A stretch of DNA of 64,000 nt from Candidatus Zixiibacteriota bacterium (GTDB lineage: Bacteria > Zixibacteria > MSB-5A5 > GN15 > FEB-12). Each line of letters starts with the position of its first letter. Position 1 is the stretch's first letter. The notes below the pieces were generated by a model. The model was not told the DNA's origin. It saw only the letters and a list, made by a program, of their open reading frames with translations, and did not search any database. This document shows positions 27,729 to 36,040 of this stretch, piece by piece. The position numbers were made by a program, and so were the translations under genes. The DNA lies in NCBI GenBank assembly GCA_024278935.1, contig JAJRSF010000062.1, positions 1-64,000 on the forward strand, in the 5' to 3' direction.

Positions 27729-28409
27729 TTATTCCAATCTCGAAGGGTCATTTGTTATAATTCCAAATAAATTTTTCTTCACAAATTTCTCTTTTGCTTT
27801 TTGTTTATCTACTGTCCACACAATTATCGGTTTCCCAATCTTCTCTAATTTTTTCAAATACCCAACTTTACAAAGAGCTTTATGCGGAAGAAGATAGTCA
27901 ACGAACTTTGGGATAGAATTTAAAAGCAGAGGTTTGTGAAAGAGATACCCAGAAGAAATATTAATATCTAAATTTTGAATTGCTTCCAATGAATGTTTAT
28001 AAAATGATGTAAACAAGAAATTTTCAATGCTAAAATATAGCAACACTAAATCAACAATCTGTTTTTCATAACCGGATTCTTTTAACTCAATGTCCAAAGA
28101 AATTTTATCTTTACACAATTTCAGAACTTCTTCTAAAGTAGGTACTTGATATGCAGAATTTTTATTGCACTCCAGAACCTCAGCATAATTCATTTCAGCT
28201 AATAATTTCTTCTGGTTTTTAAGCGATGGGTCGTGATGCACAACTAGAACATCATCTTTGGTTTTGCGAATATCAAGCTCTATCGCATCGGCTTGCATAT
28301 CTATCGCTATTTTGAACGCTTCTACCGTGTTTTCATAGGCAAAGCCCGATGCTCCCCTATGAGCTATGATATACGTTTGTGCTGAATCTTTTTTATGAAA
28401 TGAAAGCAT
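27729..28409 (-). CDS. Glycerophosphodiester phosphodiesterase
   Basis: 226 residues. GDPD motifs: IIAHRGASGFAYENTVEAF (catalytic His and metal-binding Glu), ADAIELDIRKTKDDVLVVHHDP, DIELKESG, and the ending IIVWTVDKQKAKEKFV plus GIITNDP. It hydrolyses glycerophosphodiesters to glycerol-3-phosphate and an alcohol. There is no signal peptide, so it is cytoplasmic. It sits in a minus-strand run with PAP2 and PfkB. Confidence 0.9.
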   Translation of the reverse strand: MLSFHKKDSAQTYIIAHRGASGFAYENTVEAFKIAIDMQADAIELDIRKTKDDVLVVHHDPSLKNQKKLLAEMNYAEVLECNKNSAYQVPTLEEVLKLCKDKISLDIELKESGYEKQIVDLVLLYFSIENFLFTSFYKHSLEAIQNLDINISSGYLFHKPLLLNSIPKFVDYLLPHKALCKVGYLKKLEKIGKPIIVWTVDKQKAKEKFVKKNLFGIITNDPSRLE

Positions 28410-28420
28410 CGTCTGATTAG

Positions 28421-28972
28421 TTAATATATTTTTCTTGGAATTTTTTTAAATAGCATAATCATAATAGTGGCAGCAAAAGCGCCGACCAATGCCCCCGCAA
28501 TAATGTCCGACAAATAATGCACTCCCACAAAAACTCTGCTTAACGCAATCAATGATGCGTACACAAAAAGATATATTCGTGCATTTTTATAAAAGTAAGA
28601 AAAGAATACCGCCTGCCCAAATGCGTTAGCAGCATGTGCCGATGGCATAGATTTTCCACCACCACAACCAACTAATAAATTGATTGTCTCAACGTCCAAA
28701 GTATGGCATGGTCTCAATCGTCCTATCAAGTTTTTCAAAAACCCGGCAGAAATCTGATCAGAAAGAACCATGACAAATATCGAACCAAGCACCATCCATC
28801 GCATTGTCTTATTCCCCTTCCACAAAAGAAGAATCATTGCCAACCCGTAGATAACTCGCAAGCCTTTGTCGTTGGTAATCAGAGGCATCAAAAAATCAGT
28901 CACACCGTTTGCAAGGGTATGATTCAAAAAGAAAAATATCGACTGGTCAATTTGCTGAAGCATTTCAAACAT
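28421..28972 (-). CDS. PAP2-family membrane phosphatase
   Basis: 183 residues, about five helices. The three acid-phosphatase motifs are present: KNLIGRLRP, SMPSAHAANAFG (with the catalytic His) and SRVFVGVHYLSDIIAG. Such proteins dephosphorylate lipid phosphates, for example undecaprenyl pyrophosphate or phosphatidate. Its start overlaps the PfkB stop by eight bases. It is next to a glycerophosphodiesterase, which suggests lipid head-group turnover. Confidence 0.9.
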   Translation of the reverse strand: MFEMLQQIDQSIFFFLNHTLANGVTDFLMPLITNDKGLRVIYGLAMILLLWKGNKTMRWMVLGSIFVMVLSDQISAGFLKNLIGRLRPCHTLDVETINLLVGCGGGKSMPSAHAANAFGQAVFFSYFYKNARIYLFVYASLIALSRVFVGVHYLSDIIAGALVGAFAATIMIMLFKKIPRKIY

Positions 28973-29927
28973 AGTAATACCTATTCTTTTTTGAATTTAA
29001 AAACGCTAACAACTCTTTTTTATTTGGAATGCCACTTCTTGCTCCGGCTTTGGTGCATTTTAGTGCTGCTGCCGCAGAACCATATTGCATTCGTTCAGCA
29101 AGAGTTTTCCCGTTTAGCAGTGCAAACAAATAACCGCTATGATAACAGTCACCGGCACCTGTTGTATCTACATTTTTAACTTTGTGTGCTTTCTGATTTA
29201 CAAACATATCATTCTCAAATTCTTTCCCGGTAGAACCTTTAATACCTTCTGTGATAACAATCGTACCTTTGCAAAATTGAGAAAGTTTGTCGATAGCTTT
29301 TTTCACATTTTTCGTTTTCGTAAACGGAAAAGCATATTCATCGGCAACAACAAGATGGTCGACATATGGGAAAACCTCACTGACATCATTTCGCACCGAA
29401 CCAATATCAAACGAGACTATCACTTTATTACGTTTCGCCCATCTAGCAAGTTTCATCGTAGCAGGCATATCTCGTCCATCGAGATGCAGAATTTTTGGAA
29501 TCGGCAACATCGCAAGTTTTATATCATTTGGCGTCACAGAAATCTCTCTCGAAAGCACCATCGTACGACTTCCTGATTTTTCTATAAACCCCGATGCCAA
29601 AGCAGTTGGTTTGTTTTTCTTGATTATAAAACTTGTATCAACTTTTTCTTTTCGTAACTCTGTAAGAAGAACCTCACCAAATGGGTCATTGCCAATCGGT
29701 GCAATCAGAGCAGATTTTAATCCGAGCCGTGCCATGCCGACTGTTACGTTCGGCACCGGTCCACCACCCTGCATCAAAAAAGATTCCGCATCAACTTTAA
29801 TTCCTACCATTGGATATTTCTTTACCGTAAAAAGCAGATCAAACGGAATTATCCCCATGCCTAATAAATCAATTTTAGGAAAGTCTTTCAATGACAGCCT
29901 TTCCACCGGACAGTTCGATAATTTCAT
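28965..29927 (-). CDS. PfkB-family carbohydrate kinase
   Basis: 320 residues. The ribokinase fold shows GGGPVPNVTVGMARLG at the substrate site and the catalytic DTTGAGDCYHSGYLFALL with the base Asp. The family phosphorylates sugars or nucleosides; the substrate is not readable. The ATG overlaps the end of the YigZ gene by 53 bases; a GTG at 29906 is an alternative that still overlaps. It is followed by PAP2 in the same run. Confidence 0.87.
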   Translation of the reverse strand: MKLSNCPVERLSLKDFPKIDLLGMGIIPFDLLFTVKKYPMVGIKVDAESFLMQGGGPVPNVTVGMARLGLKSALIAPIGNDPFGEVLLTELRKEKVDTSFIIKKNKPTALASGFIEKSGSRTMVLSREISVTPNDIKLAMLPIPKILHLDGRDMPATMKLARWAKRNKVIVSFDIGSVRNDVSEVFPYVDHLVVADEYAFPFTKTKNVKKAIDKLSQFCKGTIVITEGIKGSTGKEFENDMFVNQKAHKVKNVDTTGAGDCYHSGYLFALLNGKTLAERMQYGSAAAALKCTKAGARSGIPNKKELLAFLNSKKNRYYYV

Positions 29928-30486
29928 CTTCTAATTTTTCAACAAGTGAATTTCTGATTTCAAGTTTTGCATCTACCATATCAGAGAACTGTGCATCTTT
30001 TTGTTTCGCTCCAATTTTTATGACAACCTGCATTAATTTATTATACAATGGTAAAGCAAGCCTGACTTGCAATAAAGTAGTCTGGTAAATTTTTGTTTCA
30101 CCTGATTTTTCCAACACAGCTTTAACACAATCACCATAGGCACGCACCAACCCACCTGTACCAAGTTTTGTCCCACCAAAATACCGCGTTACAATTACTA
30201 AAGTATTGGTAAGGTTGTGACCATGCAGAACGTCGTACATCGGTTTCCCGGCAGTGCCATTCGGCTCGCCGTCATCGGAATACTTAAATTTTTCATCAGT
30301 ACCGCTTCCGATTATATAAGCATAGCAATTATGATTTGCGTTGTATTCTTTTTTTCTAGTAGATTTTAACTGAGCATCGATCTCATCAAACGAAAAAACT
30401 TTGTATGTCCGCCCGATAAACCGAGAGGCTTTGATTTTTATCTCACGCTCTGCTTCTTCAGCGATCGTAATATAAAAATCATCCAT
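29875..30486 (-). CDS. YigZ/IMPACT-family protein (UPF0029)
   Basis: 203 residues. IKASRFIGRTYKV and KKEYNANHNCYAYIIG lead into the family signature YSDDGEPNGTAGKPMYDVL and TRYFGGTKLGTGGLVRAYG. The C-terminal part resembles the EF-G domain-IV-like tail. Bacterial YigZ has no settled function; eukaryotic IMPACT acts in translation control. It lies four bases after dprA. Confidence 0.87.
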   Translation of the reverse strand: MDDFYITIAEEAEREIKIKASRFIGRTYKVFSFDEIDAQLKSTRKKEYNANHNCYAYIIGSGTDEKFKYSDDGEPNGTAGKPMYDVLHGHNLTNTLVIVTRYFGGTKLGTGGLVRAYGDCVKAVLEKSGETKIYQTTLLQVRLALPLYNKLMQVVIKIGAKQKDAQFSDMVDAKLEIRNSLVEKLEDEIIELSGGKAVIERLS

Positions 30487-30490
30487 ACTA

Positions 30491-31393
30491 CTACACCAAC
30501 GATTTTGTTATGTCATCCAGTTTATCTAAACCGACCAATGGCACCGCACCACATTTAACAGCATAGTTGAGCGACTCAGAGTCTACCAAATTAAAGCGTG
30601 GGTCTATCAGTATAAAAACCATTTTACCGATTTGAGAACAGCAGTCCAAGATGTCATACACAAAAGGATCATCTTTGTAAAATTCAGTTATAATGACCGC
30701 TTGCGAAATTGCGGCAAGTAATCTATTTGATGATGCTCTGTTTTCAGATTCAAACTCTTTCTCTTCGGTAAATTCAGTTATCAAGCCACCGTTCTGCACT
30801 ATATCAATAGCAATCGGACGGTTCTCTTCCGGGTGAATATTTTCAAGTCCCGATTCTAATACCGAGAATGTTTTTCCGTCAGAGACTTTAGCTCCTAAGT
30901 GTGAAGAGATATTTACACCTTTTTGTAGTCCTGATAATATCTGCACTTTATCATCAGCCAATTTTTTAGCAATCATGGTTGTCAGTTCGATACCATCGTT
31001 CGATGCTGTCTGCGTTCCAATCAGTGATACCAATTTAGCTGTTGGGTCAGGGATAACACCTCTATAAAAAAGAAGCGATGGCGGGTCGTTCAGTTCAAAA
31101 AGATTTTCAGGATACTCGTCGTCAAAGCGAGTTAGAATCTGAATATCTTTATCTTGTAGAAGTTTGTAATATGTTTTTGCGTCATCTAAAAATTCCGATG
31201 CCTGAGCTATATCGTTAGCAACTTCAGCATCCATACCCTCAATCGCCATAAGAGTTCCGGCATCACTTGCCAAAATCATTTCAATAGTACCAAAATGTTT
31301 CAGCAATGCTTCCATCATTCGTGGCGTAATTTTACCATACCGCACAAGAGCCAGTACAGCAATTTTTGTCTCTTTTTGTTTTTGATTTGTCAT
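30491..31393 (-). CDS. dprA: DprA/Smf-like DNA-processing protein, divergent
   Basis: 300 residues from the ATG at 31393; an upstream ATG at 31417 is less likely because a promoter lies between them. The HhH-like N-terminus (VRYGKITPRMMEALLKHFG) and the Rossmann domain (PPSLLFYRGVIPD, SLIGTQTASNDGIE, QILSGLQKGVNISSH, ENRASSNRLLAAIS) follow DprA order. The usual GSR and RNR motifs are weakened to GTQ and SNR, so single-strand DNA binding may be altered. DprA loads RecA on incoming DNA during transformation; no other competence gene is nearby. Confidence 0.72.
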   Translation of the reverse strand: MTNQKQKETKIAVLALVRYGKITPRMMEALLKHFGTIEMILASDAGTLMAIEGMDAEVANDIAQASEFLDDAKTYYKLLQDKDIQILTRFDDEYPENLFELNDPPSLLFYRGVIPDPTAKLVSLIGTQTASNDGIELTTMIAKKLADDKVQILSGLQKGVNISSHLGAKVSDGKTFSVLESGLENIHPEENRPIAIDIVQNGGLITEFTEEKEFESENRASSNRLLAAISQAVIITEFYKDDPFVYDILDCCSQIGKMVFILIDPRFNLVDSESLNYAVKCGAVPLVGLDKLDDITKSLV

Positions 31394-31399
31394 AAATAT

Positions 31400-31427
31400 A
31401 ATGTAGCAGATTTGCAATCAATGTCAA
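31400..31427 (-). promoter_or_regulatory. Promoter of dprA, apparently leaderless
   Basis: Minus-strand TTGACA (31427-31422), 16 bases, TACATT (31405-31400), then six bases to the ATG at 31393. A start site seven bases past the -10 would coincide with the A of the ATG. No ribosome-binding site is present. Confidence 0.5.
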
Positions 31428-31441
31428 CAAAGCTTACAATT

Positions 31442-32344
31442 TTACGAGCTGAATATAACCAGCAATGCCCCGATAATAGCTAAGATAATTCCGATTATTT
31501 TTTTCAAACTCATTTCTTCTTTTAAGATAAAATATGCCAGTATAAATATAATAACGGAATTGGTCTGATTCAGTGCTGCCGCAGTTGATGCCTGAGTATA
31601 TTTCATCCCGCCCAACCAAAATATCATAGCAACATAAGCTCCTAAAAACGAACCTAATACTGTACTGACTCTAATCCCATTTGCAAATACAGTAGCTATA
31701 ATTTTGCGACGGTTTTTATTAAAAGCTAATAGAACTGTTAATACTATAACACCACTTAACAATCGAACCGTCGTGACCCACATCAGCGGTTGAGTCTCAA
31801 GGACAGGCTTTACAATGACAACCCCAAACGCGGTAAGGACCATTGCACTCGCTCCATAGAGCAATCCTTTTATCATTTTTTGTCTATCTATCGGCTTTCC
31901 TTCGGACTTACTTGTTGCAGTCAGCACCGCAGAAAGAATCAGGAGTACCCCAATCATTTGCCAGAAGGTAAGCGACTCGCCTAAGAGTATAAAAGAAAAT
32001 CCGATCACAAACGGAGAGTAGAGCGAATCAACGATAGCGGTAAGTCCTGCTCCCAAATGATTCAGACATTTAAAAAAGAATGTATCGGCAATACCAATTC
32101 CGATTGCCCCACTCAGAAAAATTAAAAAATAATCGTAGTCGGCAATATCTCGAATTTGTAATTGATTGATAAAATAAAGGGTCGGTATTAAAAGAAGAAC
32201 TGCCAGAGAATTCTTAAACAGGTTTAACCCAATCGGGTGTACAGTCTCACCACTTTTTTTAAAGAGAATCACTGCAACTGCCCAAATTATGGCAGTAGTG
32301 ATTGCCATAATTTCGCCTATATAAGGTATCTGTTCTATATTCAT
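31442..32344 (-). CDS. EamA-family transporter (drug/metabolite transporter)
   Basis: 300 residues forming ten hydrophobic helices in two EamA repeats; the first begins GEIMAITTAIIWAVAVILFKKSG and the second after KPIDRQKMIKGLLYGASAMV. LNQTNSVIIFILAYFILKEEMSLKKIIG is the typical last-repeat motif. Substrates of the family are amino acids, nucleosides or drugs; the one here is unknown. Confidence 0.87.
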   Translation of the reverse strand: MNIEQIPYIGEIMAITTAIIWAVAVILFKKSGETVHPIGLNLFKNSLAVLLLIPTLYFINQLQIRDIADYDYFLIFLSGAIGIGIADTFFFKCLNHLGAGLTAIVDSLYSPFVIGFSFILLGESLTFWQMIGVLLILSAVLTATSKSEGKPIDRQKMIKGLLYGASAMVLTAFGVVIVKPVLETQPLMWVTTVRLLSGVIVLTVLLAFNKNRRKIIATVFANGIRVSTVLGSFLGAYVAMIFWLGGMKYTQASTAAALNQTNSVIIFILAYFILKEEMSLKKIIGIILAIIGALLVIFSS

Positions 32345-32510
32345 TGCACCATTCTTCTCATAGAACTGGCAATGTATTCATTTAAAAATGGAAATCAAGC
32401 ACGATTTTATGCAATCTTGTTTTCTTATAATTATTGCTATAACATTCTGATTGGAAGAATTTAATTTTTATACTATATTCAAATATTATAATTTACACCA
32501 AAAGGATTCT

Positions 32511-33347
32511 ATGAAAAAAATTCTACTCATACTCTGTTTGCTATGCATAAGCTGTTCTCAGGAACCTCAAAGCCTCGATGATCTCCGTTCGGCAGGTAAA
32601 AAAGCATTTATAAAAGCTGACTATGCCGCTGCCCAAAAATATTTTGGACAGGCACTTCTGATAAAATCTTCCGACAAAGAAGTTCTCTACTTTCTTGGAC
32701 AAACATTTCAGAAACAAATGCAAAATGACTCTGCACTCTTTTATTTAAAACGAGCAGATATTTTACATACAAACGACAGAGAACTGAATCTGGCAATCTA
32801 TACTTCTGCAAAAATTGTGAAAGATTATCAAAATGCTTTAAAGGCGATTATGGTTCTTATCAATACCGGCGATGCTCCCGAAAAATATTATTATGAACTC
32901 GCCGATTATAATCTCAGAACCGGATCTGTCGCAGTAAGTTTTTACTATCTCAAATTAATCTGGAATGAGGGAACTGAAAATCCGGCTATTTATTCAAATC
33001 TTGGCAATGTTGCGGCACAAATTGACTCCCTTGATTTTGCTATAAAAATCATGGAAGAAGCTATCGACAAATTTGGCGAAGAAGAAACTTTCATGGTAGA
33101 CTTAGCTATTTATAAAGCGACAGTAGGTAAATTAACTGAATCAGAAAACATGTTAAGATCCCTTCTTGCTAAATCTCCAAGCTCCAAAATAGCAAAATTT
33201 GCATTAGGAAATATACTAGTCATATTTGACTCTAATGAAAAAAATGAAGAAGCTCTTAAAATTTATGAAGAGCTTCGGGTCGAGTTTGGTAATGTTTTAA
33301 GTCTTGATTCTCTTATTATAGACTTGCTTCAAAAAATAGAGAAATAA
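32511..33347 (+). CDS. TPR lipoprotein
   Basis: 278 residues from the ATG at 32511, which has AAAAGGA upstream; a start at 32451 has none. The signal peptide ends in a lipobox (LCISC). At least five TPR-like helical pairs follow: ADYAAAQKYFGQALLIKS, VLYFLGQTFQKQMQNDSALF, AIYSNLGNVAAQIDSLDFAI and others. It probably acts as an outer-membrane-attached scaffold in the periplasm. It is transcribed alone and followed by a GC-rich double hairpin. Confidence 0.78.
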   Translation: MKKILLILCLLCISCSQEPQSLDDLRSAGKKAFIKADYAAAQKYFGQALLIKSSDKEVLYFLGQTFQKQMQNDSALFYLKRADILHTNDRELNLAIYTSAKIVKDYQNALKAIMVLINTGDAPEKYYYELADYNLRTGSVAVSFYYLKLIWNEGTENPAIYSNLGNVAAQIDSLDFAIKIMEEAIDKFGEEETFMVDLAIYKATVGKLTESENMLRSLLAKSPSSKIAKFALGNILVIFDSNEKNEEALKIYEELRVEFGNVLSLDSLIIDLLQKIEK

Positions 33348-33353
33348 AAAGAG

Positions 33354-33406
33354 GGGCAGGATCCGTAAAGATCCTGCCCAACGCAGGGTTGTCTCTGAAA
33401 GAGACA
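33354..33406. terminator. GC-rich double hairpin after the TPR lipoprotein
   Basis: A 10-bp perfect stem GGGCAGGATC/GATCCTGCCC (33354-33363 with 33370-33379, loop CGTAAA) is followed by TGTCTC/GAGACA (33390-33395 with 33401-33406, loop TGAAA). No T tract follows on the plus strand, but on the minus strand the first hairpin is followed by CTCTTTTTATTT. It may terminate the minus strand, stabilise the upstream mRNA end, or be one of the palindromic repeats seen elsewhere. Confidence 0.55.
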
Positions 33407-33507
33407 GAGGGGGGTTATTTGTTTACTTGCTTCTATATATTGTAACAGTTAAGAATCAATTTTTGTTCAATAATTAATAAAAGAAATCGGTATCGCAAAT
33501 TATACGA

Positions 33508-33535
33508 AAAAACCCCCGACCGCAAAGTCGAGGGT
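33508..33535 (-). terminator. Intrinsic terminator of the MORN-like lipoprotein gene
   Basis: Minus-strand ACCCTCGAC and GTCGGGGGT form a nine-pair stem with one G-T pair around TTTGCG, followed by six T. It lies about 27 bases after the stop codon of the gene at 33562. Confidence 0.8.
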
Positions 33536-33561
33536 CTTCAATTGTTAAATCATCAGAAGAG

Positions 33562-34704
33562 CTACATGCCATCTCGCATAGCATCTTCAGACCCATCCAT
33601 GCCACTGCGGCATCGAGTTTTCCATCGTCCCTGCATAAAGCCTTTACCAACTTCATCAGATGAACGGTAGCGACCTTCTAATACACCAATCTGCATTCTT
33701 TCAGAACTAAAAATCTCAGCCATAAATTGACCATGTGCCATTGTACTGTCATCAGCCTGGTTCCGATAGGCTCCTTTTATAAATCCTTCAAACTGCCCAT
33801 CACGACCAATATACTTACCGAAAATAACATTGTCGCCATCGTCATTTTCTCCAAAATGCCCATGCACAAACCCGCTGATATGCCCATCTTCTCCAATCCA
33901 CATTCCTCTAAAGAGTCCCTGACCATTCTCATCATATCCCCAGAATCCATTAAAGAATCCGGCAGGACATTCACGTTGATCAAGTTTTAAAGCGTGGAAT
34001 GCAACCGCATTTGAATCAGCAAGATAGACAATAGTATCAAGTGCTTCTAATTCTTGTAAAGAAAATGTACGGCTATACGGACCTGTCGTAAATGTGACTT
34101 CAACATCGTCAGCAACCGGTGGGAGTGTATCAATAACAAGAAGTTGTGTCGAATCACCAAGAGAGTCAACTTCCCACACATACGATGAATCAAAAATCGG
34201 CGGAAGAGGTGGTACTATCAAGTCAATAGCGATTCCGTCATTATGTACCGTAGTATAAGAAATCCATTCAACCAAAGTTCTGTCATCACGAGGAAGTATA
34301 AAATCCTGATTTAATTCCCAATGAATTAAACGGCGTATAACTTCTCCACCACGACTAATCTGAAGTGAACCTGTCCAATCAGTTGCACTTGTCACAGTTG
34401 AATCATACCGAAGCTTACCCCAAACTACCCGAAAATGGTATCGCCCGGCCTGTGGTGCCTCAAGTAATGAATCAAACCCGGGTGAACTTAAAATCGGATC
34501 ACCAAATTCATTATCATCAGATGACTCAGTTATCAGTTGTGCGTCATCAAATGCAAAACTTTCATTTGTGGCAGTATATCCGCCAAATTCAGAGTTCAAA
34601 TCAAGACTGCCTAATTCATCGGTCGAGTCAGTTGATGTTTTTGAACAACCTACAAATGCCAGTAAAAGCACGAGACTGATCAAAAGTAAAGTTTTCTGTA
34701 TCAT
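33562..34704 (-). CDS. Lipoprotein with MORN-like glycine repeats
   Basis: 380 residues from the ATG at 34704, chosen because GGAGG lies just upstream; an ATG-like start at 34716 precedes that site. The lipobox is AFVGC. A first region (about 60-230) is beta-rich. The C-terminal third is a run of short repeats of the type GFWGYDENGQGLFRG, GFVHGHFGEND, GKYIGRDGQFEGFIKG, GRYRSSDEVGKGFMQGRW, like MORN or hairpin-stack repeats. Function unknown; surface or periplasmic structural role inferred. Confidence 0.7.
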   Translation of the reverse strand: MIQKTLLLISLVLLLAFVGCSKTSTDSTDELGSLDLNSEFGGYTATNESFAFDDAQLITESSDDNEFGDPILSSPGFDSLLEAPQAGRYHFRVVWGKLRYDSTVTSATDWTGSLQISRGGEVIRRLIHWELNQDFILPRDDRTLVEWISYTTVHNDGIAIDLIVPPLPPIFDSSYVWEVDSLGDSTQLLVIDTLPPVADDVEVTFTTGPYSRTFSLQELEALDTIVYLADSNAVAFHALKLDQRECPAGFFNGFWGYDENGQGLFRGMWIGEDGHISGFVHGHFGENDDGDNVIFGKYIGRDGQFEGFIKGAYRNQADDSTMAHGQFMAEIFSSERMQIGVLEGRYRSSDEVGKGFMQGRWKTRCRSGMDGSEDAMRDGM

Positions 34705-34829
34705 TAAATCCTCCAAGAAGAGTTATTGAGCCGGTATTGTTATCTTGTTGTAAGATATTCTCTTACAACGTCTATGTCGTTGAGTTACAGGGTTAAGACA
34801 ATTTGATGACAAAAAAAGATTAATAATAT

Positions 34830-34884
34830 TTGACTTTTTGTCGAAACTTATGTATAAATAGATAGATGAATGTCTATATATAAG
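34830..34884 (+). promoter_or_regulatory. Promoter and operator of the arsR-type gene
   Basis: TTGACT (34830-34835), 17 bases, TATAAA (34853-34858). Overlapping the -10 and start site is an inverted repeat from CTTATGTATA (34847-34856) to TATATATAAG (34875-34884), with ATAGATAGATG inside, resembling the half-sites of the palindrome at 35200-35231. Together they suggest autorepression. Confidence 0.6.
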
Positions 34885-34899
34885 AAGAAAGCAAAATAA

Positions 34900-35184
34900 A
34901 TGAACGATCAATGTTGCCAGATATTTCACGCATTAAGTGACAAAACAAGACTCAAGATTCTAGAACTTATTAAAGACAAAGAGTTTTGTGTCTCAGATAT
35001 CTGCAAACATTTTGAAATGACCCAACCGTCGATTTCTCATCATCTTGATATTCTCAAAAGGGCAGGTTTGGTGAAGTCATATAAAAAAGGACGAGAAGTT
35101 TACTATACATTTTTTAAAACAACAATTGTTGAATGCTGCTGTAAACAATTTTCGGTTTTTGACCTAACGATAAAATCGAAATAA
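34900..35184 (+). CDS. ArsR/SmtB-family metalloregulator
   Basis: 94 residues. Winged helix-turn-helix: FHALSDKTRLKILELIKDKEFCVSDIC, then MTQPSISHHLDILKRAGLVKSYKKGREVYYTF. EFCVSDIC corresponds to the ELCVCDL metal-binding motif of ArsR proteins, with cysteines shifted; CC at 5-6 and CCCK near the C-terminus add thiols. It probably senses arsenite, antimonite or a soft metal, and represses itself and the Cys-rich gene downstream through shared operator half-sites. Confidence 0.85.
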   Translation: MNDQCCQIFHALSDKTRLKILELIKDKEFCVSDICKHFEMTQPSISHHLDILKRAGLVKSYKKGREVYYTFFKTTIVECCCKQFSVFDLTIKSK

Positions 35185-35199
35185 TATTTTTTTAACTAA

Positions 35200-35231
35200 A
35201 CATATAGATGTCAGTCTATTCATCTATATGT
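35200..35231 (+). promoter_or_regulatory. Perfect 11-bp inverted repeat, probable ArsR operator
   Basis: ACATATAGATG (35200-35210) and CATCTATATGT (35221-35231) are exact reverse complements around a 10-base spacer. A weak promoter (TTAACT, 17 bases, TCTATT) overlaps it, so a bound repressor would block the small gene at 35251. Confidence 0.6.
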
Positions 35232-35250
35232 AATTAAAGGAGATATAATT

Positions 35251-35447
35251 ATGAACATTTGCGGAAGAGATACAAAACAACTTTGTGAAGATTTCAAATG
35301 CGATTTACAAAAACTGACAATGGCATAACCATCACGCTTTCTTCAGATGACAAAGAAAAAGTCGAAAAACTACACTCCATGACAGATTCTTGTATTGAAA
35401 AGTGTTGTTGTAAAGATGACAAAGATAAGTCAAAATCTTGCTGCTAA
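35251..35447 (+). pseudogene. Small Cys-rich protein gene, apparently frameshifted
   Basis: A strong AAAGGAG precedes the ATG at 35251. The first frame codes MNICGRDTKQLCEDFK and soon stops at 35326-35328. From 35298 the other frame codes MRFTKTDNGITITLSSDD and ends with MTDSCIEKCCCKDDKDKSKS-CC at 35447. One lost base near TTCAAATG (35294-35299) joins them into a protein of about 65 residues with about nine cysteines, a plausible metal-binding peptide for the adjacent ArsR system. A second start at 35298 without a ribosome site is the alternative. Confidence 0.6.
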
Positions 35448-35454
35448 AAATTAA

Positions 35455-35478
35455 AAGGGAGTGTGACGACACTCCCTT
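35455..35478. terminator. Bidirectional terminator hairpin
   Basis: AAGGGAGTGT (35455-35464) pairs perfectly with ACACTCCCTT (35469-35478) around GACG, between two convergent genes. T-rich sequence follows on the plus strand and A-rich precedes it. Confidence 0.7.
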
Positions 35479-35504
35479 GATTTATCTTAAAAAATTATAA
35501 GAAA

Positions 35505-36023
35505 TTAACTCTTATTATTTTCGAATTCATCTAAAAGTAAAATCGTTTCATCTATCCATTGAAATAATGAGTCCTGCTGTTCATTTTCAATAAGCAAACC
35601 CCAGTGCATAAGACGATAGCTTAGAAGTGGCATCTCACCCTCTTCGACTTCTTCTTTAAGTTCATGCAAAATTGCACGTTGAGATTCTTTACTTTTAAAA
35701 GGAAAGCCGTTAGTAAAGTCAAGATGTTCCCGTGCTTCTTTCACATGCGATGTCAATAAAGAATTAACTCCCGGAATATTAAAATACCATGGTTCGTTTG
35801 TGTTGGCAGAATGGCAATCGTAGCATGACGCTTCAAGCATCGGTTTGACAGTTTGAAAAGATTGGTTGATTTGTGCATACAATGAATCTTGCGAAATGAT
35901 TGTTGTGTCAGCAAGATTCTCAGTTTCAATTTTTTCATCATCTGAGCTATAAATCACTTGCACGGCAAAAAAACAACAACACAAAAAACTAAATAGAATT
36001 ATAATCTTTTTTTGTTTAAACAT
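35505..36023 (-). CDS. Haem-binding periplasmic protein (Haem_bd-like, CXXCH)
   Basis: 172 residues from the ATG at 36023, which has AAGGAG seven bases upstream; a GTG two codons earlier lies between them. An N-terminal signal or anchor (IIILFSFLCCCFFAVQVIYS) precedes a domain with one haem site CYDCH followed by SANTNEPWYFNIPGVN and MPLLSYRLMHWGLLI, the Haem_bd pattern. It is a probable single-haem periplasmic electron carrier or sensor. It lies upstream of nothing on its strand and 17 bases after murQ starts its own unit. Confidence 0.75.
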   Translation of the reverse strand: MFKQKKIIILFSFLCCCFFAVQVIYSSDDEKIETENLADTTIISQDSLYAQINQSFQTVKPMLEASCYDCHSANTNEPWYFNIPGVNSLLTSHVKEAREHLDFTNGFPFKSKESQRAILHELKEEVEEGEMPLLSYRLMHWGLLIENEQQDSLFQWIDETILLLDEFENNKS

Positions 36024-36040
36024 TTCCACTCTCCTTATAC

